64,000 nt of DNA, taken from Betaproteobacteria bacterium. Lineage in GTDB: Bacteria > Pseudomonadota > Gammaproteobacteria > Burkholderiales > SG8-39. The notes below the pieces were generated by a model that was not told the DNA's origin, made no database searches, and worked only from the letters and a program-made list of their open reading frames with translations. The stretch covers positions 1-64,000 of the forward strand of contig JACRAS010000051.1 in the NCBI GenBank assembly GCA_016234705.1, given 5' to 3'. How positions within the stretch are numbered: position 1 is the stretch's first letter; each line of letters begins with the position of its first letter. Of this stretch, positions 1 through 9,233 are shown one piece after another. Position numbers and translations under genes: made by a program.

Positions 1-3000
1 ACTGCTCCTTCATCCACTGGTACAACTCCTGGTTGGTGAACTTGTCCTTCAGGAAAAGCTCCACTTCTTTCGCGTCTTCGATCTGCTGCTTGTGGTTTTC
101 CAGTTCTTTTTCGGCGATCTGGATGCGGATGTCGGCCGAGGTGATCTGCTTGTCGAGTTGGATGATCTCCTTTGCCGCGAGGTTCGCCTGCAAGGTCCAG
201 TCCTGTTCCCTGCGGATGTACGATGCGATTTTCGATGACTTTGCCGCGGCCAATGAATTCAGCTGACTCGAGGTAGCGAACATCTTGGCCACTGATCCGG
301 CGTACCAACCCAATGCGCGTCCGCCAAAACTTCCTCCCGCACCAACGCCCACGGGCGTTCCTTCGGCATCAAATTCCGGGATGAGTCCCATAAATCCAGC
401 CACCAATTCTGCCGCCAAGTTGGAGGACAAGTCCCTTGAGGCCTGCTCACTCAGACTGATGTCACTCGCCTCTCTCTGGATCAGCTTGACCGTACTTTCA
501 TCGCTTTCTACCACCGCATCTTCCAGACCAGCTCCGAGGTTTTCAAGATTTCCAACGCTGGTATCTGCTGGAAGTTGACTGTCCGATGTTAGTGTGGCCT
601 CGATAGGTGGTTCCGCCGAAACGGTGACAGTTTCTCCGAAAAGGTCGGCGTAGTGCTTCAAACGGAACTCAGCCGTTTCCCGCGCCTTCTGCAGGTTTTC
701 CTTGTTGACCTTGGCGTCGAGCACCTGCCGCTCCCTGATCCCCGTCACCAGCTCCAGCATGCTGGTTTCCTGCGATGCGCGCAGGCGGCTCAGTTCCTCG
801 CCGTCTTTCTTTTCCAGCGCGGCCAGCAGCGCGGCGCCAAGCGCCTTCACGTCCCCGCAGAACTCGTTCGCCTTTTGGACAAGATACGCAAAGCGATAAA
901 TCGGCGGCGGGCTGCTGAGATCGGCCAGGATGCTGCCGAGACTCAGGCCCTGCGACGCCGCCTGTATCAGCGCATCCGGGCTGATTGGCGGTGAGAACAG
1001 AGCGAGCTTGCGCTCCACGCCATCGATGTTCTGGCAGTGACGTATCTTGAACAGGCGGTCGGCTACCGTGTCCCAATATTCGAGCAAATTCTCGTTCGAA
1101 GGTATGCAGAAGTACAAGGCCGATCCAACGCCCAGCATACTGGTACCCGTCGACTCGTCGCTGGAACTGACCCCGCTGCTGTACGGAAAAGCATTCTCGA
1201 GCGCCACCAGCGCGTTGGAGAAAGCGTCCCAGCTATCCTTAAGGCTATAGTACGACTCGGCTTTGATTTCCCCTCGTTTGGGAACGAACTCGGGATAAGG
1301 CCCCAGGATGTGGTTGGCGATCACGTAAATCTGCAGGGCCTCGTTGACGCTTTCCATCGTATCCTGCCGGAACAGGGAGTCGCCCCAGGCGATGAGGTTG
1401 TCCACGTACTTCATCACCACGTGCTTCATGTAGGCGAGCGGCCGGTTGCCCGCCACCAGGTGCGGATCGAATGGGTTGTCGCGCCACTCGGATACATTTT
1501 GGGACAACACAGAGTTTTCCGGGTCGTAGTCCGCGCTCGACGGGTCGGATTCCCGATTCAACTGCCTGAACATGGTTTCCAGGCTTTCGGCATCGGCTGT
1601 CTTGAAGGGCAACACCTGCCAATAGCGAGAAGCGCCGCTTCCTTCGGCATCGGTCGTCGGGTCGAAGATGTAGTGAAACCACTTCATCGCCTCTTCGTAC
1701 TTGCCGTTCTTGCTCAGCCGGGTGGCGATATAGAGCGGGGCGTGAAAGAACAGCTCCCAGTTGTAGAGGCTATTGGCACCATAGACGTCGAAGCACACAT
1801 TCTCCTTGTAGTAGGTTCGCTCCGCGAAGTCGGAGGGCTGTTGAACCAACCCCTGCGAGAAATTGGGGTCGTACTCGTCCACAAACGTACCTGCGTCCGG
1901 GTCAGTTATCGTATCGCCTTCGATCGTCGTGTCGCTTTCCATCAACCCGGACAAGCCATCCCGGTTGAGGTTCGTTACAAACTGGCTGGAATAGGGATGA
2001 TAGAAAGTATGGAACTCCAGGCCCTTGTCGTCGGATCTGGTCAACTTACTGATTTGCAGATTCGCCTTTGCATAGTTCTGTGACCCGCTAAACGCCTGCC
2101 CAGCAGGCGCCATTTCGATGGCGTATTCCGCCGGAGACGAGACCGTACTCGCGGCCCCAACCGATCCATAAATGCCTGTTGCTTGTATTGACGAGCTGGA
2201 TGACGGCGCCTTGATGTTGTATGCCCTGTCGTTCCCCGATTCCGGAATGTAGGGTTTGAACTCTTCAGGGTGGGTGAGCGCCTTGATTATCTTGATATCG
2301 ACGGGACGCACGAAGTAGGTTCGGTAGGCGTCACTGAAGAAGAACGGCTCATCGAGGGTAATATCCAGGCCCTTTAAAGTATCTATGGGTAGGAGTTTAT
2401 GATCGGTCTGGTTTTGGAAATAGACATCATCGAGCAATTCGAGCGTTGAATTGGCCGCGCGCCTGGAAAATGCATAGTCGTAGATCGACTCATCTTCTGT
2501 CGACCAAGGGTTAATAAGCAACAGCCTGGGAACCCGAACCGGCGACTGAATATCCGAAAGGACAAACGCGCGCTTGTAGCCGTACTGATTGGACGCGTCC
2601 GTAAGCGCGATAGCCAGTTCTTGGTTGGCCGCTGAAATGCTCGCGGTAAACAGCAAATCCTTCTCGCTGGCACTGTCATCGGCGGGGATTTCCTTGATGA
2701 ATTCCTTGGATATCTGTTTCGGGCTCCACTTGCCGTCCACGTGCTCGCTCCACGCCAGCCTGATTTCCCAATACCGTGTCGCCTCCAGCGCCGTAATTGG
2801 GCCGTCGAAGGCGCCGGCGACGGTTTGGCCCTCACCGCGTGACGGCGTTTCCTGTTTTTCTATGAACTCAGGCCAGAACAGGAAAAGTCTCTTCTTCCAG
2901 ACCACGGGGATCAGATGCACACCGCTGTCGTCGCCATTTTCCACGCTGCGTATGTCGAGCTGCGCCCTCTCCCAAGCACTCCATTTTTCGTATTCGTTCC

Positions 3001-6000
3001 AGGTGCGGTAGAAGAACTTGTAGGGCGCATTGTGGGTGCGGGCGAAGACATGCAGATACTTCAGGCCGCTGCCCTCAGCGTCGCCGTCGTCGTAATTCTC
3101 CCGGTGCATGCCGCACACTTCCAGGTTGGCTACCTCGTTGAGGCTGGTGAGATAGTTCCGGAATGCCTGCTCGACGCTGCGGTCGGTGATGTCGTTCTGG
3201 ACCAGGTACGACTCCAGATCCTTGAAGAATTCGCTGCGGTCGTTGCGCCACTCCGGTTCGAGCCAGTTTTCCGGGAACAGGAACACTTTCCTGTTCGCCT
3301 CCCAGACGCGGTAATTCTTCATCCATTCCCAACGATCCCTGTCGATGCTGGTCGGCGAGACGCCTGCTTCCGAACCGTCTCCAGATGTCTCTTTTTCCAG
3401 GTTCAGGAGACAGCGGTTGATGAACATCTGTACCGAGGAATTGGCCTGGACGATGCGCGAGGTGTCCATGCAGGCGCCCATCTGCACGTCGATGAGGAAA
3501 TACTCGAACAGCCCGTCGGCATCAAGATCCATGTTGCGTTTTTCAGCCCATTGCTGAATCTCCGGTCGCATCAGCAAATAAGCGATCAGCGCCTGCTTTT
3601 GATTTTCCCGGAGTTTGTCGCTCAGGTCACCGGCCACCTCCAGCCAGTCCTCATCTTCATATTTCGCTTTCACCGCGTCTTGCAGCAATTGGGCGGTGGT
3701 GTTGAGCTTGTCGAAGTCCAATTCGGCGGTACCCCACTCCTTGACGGTTTTGGCGGAAATACCTGTTTTCGCGACGATGTGCATTACGTCATAAAGCCGG
3801 TTAAGCGCGATCTCGTTTTTGAAATCATCGACGCCCAACGAGAAGCCTGGATCGGCACCGATGAGATACGCCAGGCTTGCTTCATCCCATGCGGTTGCGA
3901 GGTACAGCATCTCGGTCAGATCTTCAACCGCGGGCGAGGGGTCGGCCCTATTAGCCAAAGCGAAGACATCCGTGAGCAGCGCCTGGGCCTGGGGTACGGC
4001 ATCTCTCAGGGTGGTGTAGTCGCGCATGTGTTTCCAATGATCCACCGTGAGCGCCTTGAAAGCGATGTTGCCGAAATCCGTATTGAAGGAGACGAAGTGG
4101 TCGAGCTCGGTTTCGCTGATCTCGAATCCGGCGATGAACTTAGCTGCCCGGTGCAACACGGTGACTTTCGCCGCGAAATCCTCGACTATTGTTGCAGGAT
4201 AAGCGACGGATGCCGGAATGATCTCGAGCGCCGTGGTGGCCGTTTTCCAGTACAGCCTGATACCCGCATTCTGTGAAGTTTCGGCGTACTCCAGCGTCAA
4301 CAGGTGCATTTGCGCGGCGTTGAGCTCGGCCACCTCATCCCATGAGGTACTCGTGTCCGCGGCCGTCTTCTTCAGCAGGAGCGCACCATCGAGGTAGAGG
4401 TTGAAGACGTCGTCCGCATCTTCCACTTCCACCACCAAGCCGTATTCCCCGCTTGCGGGCGCTGCAATATAGGCGCTCCACCGCGCGCTGAAGTTATCGG
4501 CAGGAACGGAGGCGTTGGGTGCCTGGTCTGCCCATGAAAAATCGATCGTACTTGGCGTGCGTTCCGTACTTTCCGTGCCTTCCGGAATAGCGATGGCCCA
4601 ACTGGCGTCACTGAAATAGCTGGCCGAAAATCCTTCGGTTGAAAGGGCGGCGACAAGTGCACCAACTGGGTTATCCTCTTCGTTTTCGTCCTCGGGCTCG
4701 GCCACTAGCAAGGCCGTGGCCTCTTCGCTGAGGCCGATGAGCGAAGCGAGGTAGCGTGTGATCGCGTCCCGCTGTAGCCTGGGTTTCAGAATGTCAAGGA
4801 ACTTCTCATAGACGTAGCGGAAGTATCCCTCGAGGGTTGCCGCCGTGGCCGCGGCGGCATGGTCAACGAACGCGGCAGGATCGCTGAAGACCCCGCCGAA
4901 GTTGTCGCTGATGAAGGTTTCAGGCGCCGTGTATAGTTCATCGATGGCCGCCTCGAAATTGGCGTTGTTACCGGAGAGCCCCTTGAGCACGCTGCGCTCG
5001 TCGTCCGACATGATCCCGGCACAGGTCAGCCTACCGCTGTCCATGGCATAGGTATATTTCCCGGCCAAGTCGTCGGAGATGGTCACGACCAAGTCTTTGT
5101 CAGTGACCGTTTCAAAAGAGGCAGTGCCCTCTATGATCTGCATGAACCTGCTGACCGTTTCCGGCTGGAACGTCAGTGAGAGCTTTGCCGTGATGACTTC
5201 GGAGGTCAAAGGCGTGGCAGGCTCATCCGGATGATCCTGCTCGATTGCCGCAAAGGCCTCCCGGATTACCTTTACCGTTTCGAGGACGTCGGCTGCATCG
5301 AGGCCGATGTTCGAGTCTGCAGGAAGCGTGCCCTCCAAAATGTACTCCAGCGTCGAAGATTTGAAGCCCGCATCCTTGGTCGATGCTGCCAATTCATAGA
5401 AATCGTAAGTGTCGGCTGGGGAAACGTTCGTGAACTCTTCGTCTTGAATATTCCATGTGCTGAAAGGCGAGGCGTCGAAAACAGCGATCAACTTGCACAA
5501 GTCGGCGACCTTCATGCCCAGCCCCTTTGCCAACACTGCATGCCGGTAGATGGTGCTGAGGTTTTGAAGGTTGAGAATGTCAGTGTCGATATCGAGCTGG
5601 CGGGGACTGCCGCCGTCGATTACTTCGGCCACTTCCAGAATGGCGGTCAACTCTTCTTCCGTGATCCTGAAAGCAGCAAGAATCGCCGGCTTGTGGGGAG
5701 CCAGAGTCTCCGCCTTGCTCCGAAGATACTCGCCCCAGGCATCCGCTTCGAAAGCGGCGTCTAGCTTCCGTACCGATTTGCTCAGAAACAGTTTCTTGTA
5801 GAGCGAGTCGTCTCCGTAGGTATCGATGCTTCCCCACAGCACGGCCAATTGGTTGAGCGGCCGCTTGGAAGCGGTATATAACAGGGATGCCGACTCGAGC
5901 TTGCCGATCGTCTCCGCGGTGATGTCATCCGCGCCCAGAGCGGCAAGCACGAGGTCCGTCTCGTGTATGCTCCACCCGAGTTTCTTCCACAGGCGGATGA

Positions 6001-9000
6001 ATCGGTGGATTTTCGACCAGGTGTCACTCGATATCCCGGAGTGCAAAGACGCCTCGTAAATGCTTTCGATGGTCTTGAGCTGCGTGGTGTCCAGCTCACA
6101 TTTCGACTCAGCTTGATAAAGCGTGATGACCTGGCGGAACTTGCCAAAATGGTCCGCGACCCATAGTTGAAATTCACTGGCGGCGACGCTGGATTCTTCC
6201 TCGCTGTTATGGGCGTTCAGTGCCGCCACAATGGGATCAGTGTCATCGTCGGGGTCGAGCGTGTGCGTTCCTGCGGCGATTGCCTTGAGTTCTGTATAAA
6301 AAGTAGCGGCATCGATTGACGCATAGGAAAGGATATCTTCGAGAAAATCCAGCGTACCCTGGTATGGGTTAATGAACAGGGTTTTGACCAGTTCCACCAA
6401 ATCGGTGTACGCGACGCCAGAGCGCTTGAGGAATTCGCGAACGGCGCTCATGTTTTCCAGCTCCGCTTCCGTGGTATAGCCAAAATACTCATAGAGCTGG
6501 GCAGTTTCGGCAATGCCCCCGAAGTCCTCTCCAGTGAGTATGAGGTACTCCTCCTGAGAGATCGTCAGCGCTTCGGCTTCGAGAGCCCGGGAGGTCGAGG
6601 CCGCCGCCTGGGGATTCATCGCCTTCATCGCCTCGTAGCGGCTAACGCCCAGGTGATCGCTGTAGGTTCGGATGGCGTCGAGCGGCTGGTGGTAGGGGAG
6701 CGTAAACGGATACTTTGCGTCCTTCAGCTTCTCATATGCGTCGGGACTGAAGTTCTGCGGATTGGCCCGCAGCTCTTCGGCCGTCGCCTCGCCGGTGTCG
6801 TATCCCTCGAAATTCGCGAGCGCCCCGTCGTTGGCGACGTAATACTCCATCACCTCGTTCGCCAGATCGATGTACGGGATGATGGTGTTGGTGTTCTCGC
6901 AGGTGAGCGGCAGGCGCAGCAGATCCGGCCGGCGTTCCGCGAGGATATCGAGCGGCGTCTTCTCTACGCCGTTTGCTTCGCTCAGCGACAGGAACCGGAG
7001 CAGATCAACCAGATATGCCGCCGCGCTATAGACCGAGCGGCATTGCTCGCACTCGCATATGTCGGGGCTGCCGAAAAGGTCCGAATAGTTCGGCACCTTG
7101 CTATTGATGGTCTCCATGACCGCCTGGTATTCGCTGGCCCCCATGGCATAGGCGGGGGTCAGCGCGTGCGAATATTCCATCAGATGCATGGCGGTCATTT
7201 CGGCGCGGGTGCTGATCTGCGAGGCACGCTGGTGAACCGCGTACGCCGCGCTCTCGCCGCCCAGGCGGTCCGCGTAGGTCTTGATAAAGCTCTTGCGCGG
7301 AATATTGGCGATCGAATAGGCGGAATGCAGCTTGTTTCCGATCAATGCCGTCATGGCTTCGGGCGTGGTGCTGACCTGGAACACGCGCTGGATTTTCAGC
7401 AGTTCGCTTTTCACCTCGTCGAAGTCTTCCGCGGCCGCCGCCTTGATCTGCTCGTCGAAATCATCGATGCGCGAGCCGGCAATATTGAACTGCGCGTTCT
7501 GCGAGAGAAAAGCTCCTATCTCTTTTGACACCTTGCTCTTTTCGATGCCCAGCTGGTTCTTGTCGACCATCCTCGCGATGCGCTGAGTCGGAAACGCCGC
7601 GTTGAGCAGGTTTTGCATCAGGTCGGCATACACGCCGGCCTTCTCCTCGTCATCCGCGCCCGCGACGAATTCGGGCACCCCTGTTTTCTTGATGACCTCG
7701 AGCCAGTCGTCTTTTTCGAGATCGAGCAACTGATGGGCGGAATCGATTTTTCTGGCGACTTGCAGCTCATTCACCAATGCCTGGTGGTTTCCGCTCAGCA
7801 GCGTGAGTTGCTGCGCCAGAAGCAGCCCGGAGACGAGCGCAGGGTCGTCCTTGAATTCCGGCTGGGCGGGAAGGTGTTCGCTCCAGAATTCGCGGAAGTC
7901 GCCGCCTTTGAAACTGCCGAGGGCGCTCACGAAAGACAGCCGCTGCTTTTCGGTGGGCAGCGCATTGGCAAGCATCTTATTCAGCGTGTTACCGCCTTGG
8001 GCCTCCTTGTCATCGAGGAGATGCTTTGCGCCATATTCCCGTACGACCCGAAGAAATGCCGTGACTTCCTTTTCGGGAAACTCTCGGATGATCCTATCTT
8101 TCACGGACTTTTCAATGGCGCCGCGCAGCTCTTCTTCCTTTTTCTTGTATAGCACCGCCCAAGTGAGTCTGATGTTCTGACGTCCGATGCCGTAAAACAG
8201 TTCGTGCGAGAGTTGTTTCTTGGTCTCTTTCACCAGCAGTTCGGCGACTGCGGCGATATCGATGCGCGACTGATCTACATCCAGTTCTCCCGCGGTAAAG
8301 GTTAACTGATCGCGTGACGTCGCGATTGCGGCCAAGGTGGTCTTGCTTTCCTTGAGGAAGGCATTCAGGTCGCTCATCAGCATCTCGTATTCCGTACGCT
8401 TGTCCTCCTGCGTGATGATCACGTCGACGTCGCGCACCAGGCCCTTGTCGGAGTAATCCTCCGAATTGACCATGCGGGAATGACCGATGATTGTTTCCTT
8501 CTCGACCGCATACACCACCACATCCGCCTTTTTGCGTTCGGCCTCCGCGTATTGCCAGTCGTAAAACGTGATTCCGTAGGTACCCCGATTGTCGGAGCTT
8601 GCTTCACCCAGAAACTCAAAGCCGCCATTTTTTCGAATTTCTGAAACCGTCGTGACTGTGCGAAACACCGCAACCCCGCGCAGATCGAGATCGAAAGCGA
8701 GCAATTGCTGGCGCTTTCTTGCCTGCCCATCGCCATCGGTCACCGCTCCCGTTACGGTAAAGGAGCGGCTTGCGGAGGTGAGGCCTTTTTTCTCCATGGC
8801 TTCGGCAATGGCGAGCGCGGTGGCCTCGTTCAGCAGGGTGGATTCATCGGCCGGCACGCCCAGTTGTTTCTGCAGCGCGCGCACCTGTTTGCGGGTATCC
8901 GGACCCGCCTTGCCTTGCGCGGCTTCCTTGCTGGATACGGGCAAGCCCAGCGCTTCCAGCGCCTTATGCAGAATGAAGACGTTGTAGGAACTCTCATTGA

Positions 9001-9028
9001 GGGTAATTGACATCAGCGATGTTTTCAT
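1..9028 (-). CDS. Tc toxin subunit A (TcA/TcdA-like), C-terminus beyond left edge
   Basis: One uninterrupted frame of about 3009 codons runs to base 1 without a stop, so the C-terminus is missing. TcA subunits form the pentameric receptor-binding, pore-forming injector of ABC toxins. Seen in order: a peptidoglycan-binding-like segment (about residues 38-75), a transthyretin/carboxypeptidase-regulatory-like region (about 95-200), a VRP1/SpvA-type region with SIANIPRKSF (about 570) and a CECEQC cluster (about 660), long helical middle parts, the conserved KWFHYIFDPTT (about 2447) and WRDNPFDPHL (about 2515), a Gly/Ala-rich hydrophobic stretch, then a coiled coil leading to FLKDKFTNQELYQWM at the edge, which in TcdA-type proteins belongs to the pore region. 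The start at 9028 has AAGGA seven bases upstream; an in-frame ATG at 9013 is the alternative. It lies 205 bp downstream of the BC fusion on the same strand, probably in one operon. The family assignment is secure; host and receptor are unknown. Confidence 0.93.
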   Translation of the reverse strand, partial: MKTSLMSITLNESSYNVFILHKALEALGLPVSSKEAAQGKAGPDTRKQVRALQKQLGVPADESTLLNEATALAIAEAMEKKGLTSASRSFTVTGAVTDGDGQARKRQQLLAFDLDLRGVAVFRTVTTVSEIRKNGGFEFLGEASSDNRGTYGITFYDWQYAEAERKKADVVVYAVEKETIIGHSRMVNSEDYSDKGLVRDVDVIITQEDKRTEYEMLMSDLNAFLKESKTTLAAIATSRDQLTFTAGELDVDQSRIDIAAVAELLVKETKKQLSHELFYGIGRQNIRLTWAVLYKKKEEELRGAIEKSVKDRIIREFPEKEVTAFLRVVREYGAKHLLDDKEAQGGNTLNKMLANALPTEKQRLSFVSALGSFKGGDFREFWSEHLPAQPEFKDDPALVSGLLLAQQLTLLSGNHQALVNELQVARKIDSAHQLLDLEKDDWLEVIKKTGVPEFVAGADDEEKAGVYADLMQNLLNAAFPTQRIARMVDKNQLGIEKSKVSKEIGAFLSQNAQFNIAGSRIDDFDEQIKAAAAEDFDEVKSELLKIQRVFQVSTTPEAMTALIGNKLHSAYSIANIPRKSFIKTYADRLGGESAAYAVHQRASQISTRAEMTAMHLMEYSHALTPAYAMGASEYQAVMETINSKVPNYSDLFGSPDICECEQCRSVYSAAAYLVDLLRFLSLSEANGVEKTPLDILAERRPDLLRLPLTCENTNTIIPYIDLANEVMEYYVANDGALANFEGYDTGEATAEELRANPQNFSPDAYEKLKDAKYPFTLPYHQPLDAIRTYSDHLGVSRYEAMKAMNPQAAASTSRALEAEALTISQEEYLILTGEDFGGIAETAQLYEYFGYTTEAELENMSAVREFLKRSGVAYTDLVELVKTLFINPYQGTLDFLEDILSYASIDAATFYTELKAIAAGTHTLDPDDDTDPIVAALNAHNSEEESSVAASEFQLWVADHFGKFRQVITLYQAESKCELDTTQLKTIESIYEASLHSGISSDTWSKIHRFIRLWKKLGWSIHETDLVLAALGADDITAETIGKLESASLLYTASKRPLNQLAVLWGSIDTYGDDSLYKKLFLSKSVRKLDAAFEADAWGEYLRSKAETLAPHKPAILAAFRITEEELTAILEVAEVIDGGSPRQLDIDTDILNLQNLSTIYRHAVLAKGLGMKVADLCKLIAVFDASPFSTWNIQDEEFTNVSPADTYDFYELAASTKDAGFKSSTLEYILEGTLPADSNIGLDAADVLETVKVIREAFAAIEQDHPDEPATPLTSEVITAKLSLTFQPETVSRFMQIIEGTASFETVTDKDLVVTISDDLAGKYTYAMDSGRLTCAGIMSDDERSVLKGLSGNNANFEAAIDELYTAPETFISDNFGGVFSDPAAFVDHAAAATAATLEGYFRYVYEKFLDILKPRLQRDAITRYLASLIGLSEEATALLVAEPEDENEEDNPVGALVAALSTEGFSASYFSDASWAIAIPEGTESTERTPSTIDFSWADQAPNASVPADNFSARWSAYIAAPASGEYGLVVEVEDADDVFNLYLDGALLLKKTAADTSTSWDEVAELNAAQMHLLTLEYAETSQNAGIRLYWKTATTALEIIPASVAYPATIVEDFAAKVTVLHRAAKFIAGFEISETELDHFVSFNTDFGNIAFKALTVDHWKHMRDYTTLRDAVPQAQALLTDVFALANRADPSPAVEDLTEMLYLATAWDEASLAYLIGADPGFSLGVDDFKNEIALNRLYDVMHIVAKTGISAKTVKEWGTAELDFDKLNTTAQLLQDAVKAKYEDEDWLEVAGDLSDKLRENQKQALIAYLLMRPEIQQWAEKRNMDLDADGLFEYFLIDVQMGACMDTSRIVQANSSVQMFINRCLLNLEKETSGDGSEAGVSPTSIDRDRWEWMKNYRVWEANRKVFLFPENWLEPEWRNDRSEFFKDLESYLVQNDITDRSVEQAFRNYLTSLNEVANLEVCGMHRENYDDGDAEGSGLKYLHVFARTHNAPYKFFYRTWNEYEKWSAWERAQLDIRSVENGDDSGVHLIPVVWKKRLFLFWPEFIEKQETPSRGEGQTVAGAFDGPITALEATRYWEIRLAWSEHVDGKWSPKQISKEFIKEIPADDSASEKDLLFTASISAANQELAIALTDASNQYGYKRAFVLSDIQSPVRVPRLLLINPWSTEDESIYDYAFSRRAANSTLELLDDVYFQNQTDHKLLPIDTLKGLDITLDEPFFFSDAYRTYFVRPVDIKIIKALTHPEEFKPYIPESGNDRAYNIKAPSSSSSIQATGIYGSVGAASTVSSPAEYAIEMAPAGQAFSGSQNYAKANLQISKLTRSDDKGLEFHTFYHPYSSQFVTNLNRDGLSGLMESDTTIEGDTITDPDAGTFVDEYDPNFSQGLVQQPSDFAERTYYKENVCFDVYGANSLYNWELFFHAPLYIATRLSKNGKYEEAMKWFHYIFDPTTDAEGSGASRYWQVLPFKTADAESLETMFRQLNRESDPSSADYDPENSVLSQNVSEWRDNPFDPHLVAGNRPLAYMKHVVMKYVDNLIAWGDSLFRQDTMESVNEALQIYVIANHILGPYPEFVPKRGEIKAESYYSLKDSWDAFSNALVALENAFPYSSGVSSSDESTGTSMLGVGSALYFCIPSNENLLEYWDTVADRLFKIRHCQNIDGVERKLALFSPPISPDALIQAASQGLSLGSILADLSSPPPIYRFAYLVQKANEFCGDVKALGAALLAALEKKDGEELSRLRASQETSMLELVTGIRERQVLDAKVNKENLQKARETAEFRLKHYADLFGETVTVSAEPPIEATLTSDSQLPADTSVGNLENLGAGLEDAVVESDESTVKLIQREASDISLSEQASRDLSSNLAAELVAGFMGLIPEFDAEGTPVGVGAGGSFGGRALGWYAGSVAKMFATSSQLNSLAAAKSSKIASYIRREQDWTLQANLAAKEIIQLDKQITSADIRIQIAEKELENHKQQIEDAKEVELFLKDKFTNQELYQWMKEQ

Positions 9029-9233
9029 CTCCCAATCCTTCCTGTGAAGTAGCCGTTTATACTGATTGCTCGACAGCAGGTAGGTGATCGCTCAGGCCGC
9101 ATCGAACACAGAGCCATCAAACGACGATCAAACCTTAGCCGCTGCTTACCGCGCAATGCGCAATCGCCCGCACGCACGCAGGTCCGTAAGCATGCCCACA
9201 AAAAAATAAGTAAGCGCAATTCTGGTCGGTCTT

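Noticed and set aside
1037-2083. Long plus-strand frame opposite the TcA gene (also 2915-4276 and 6653-7528)
   Set aside because: These are antisense frames created by the third-position GC bias of TcA; they have no recognisable motifs, while the minus frame is continuous with clear TcA motifs.
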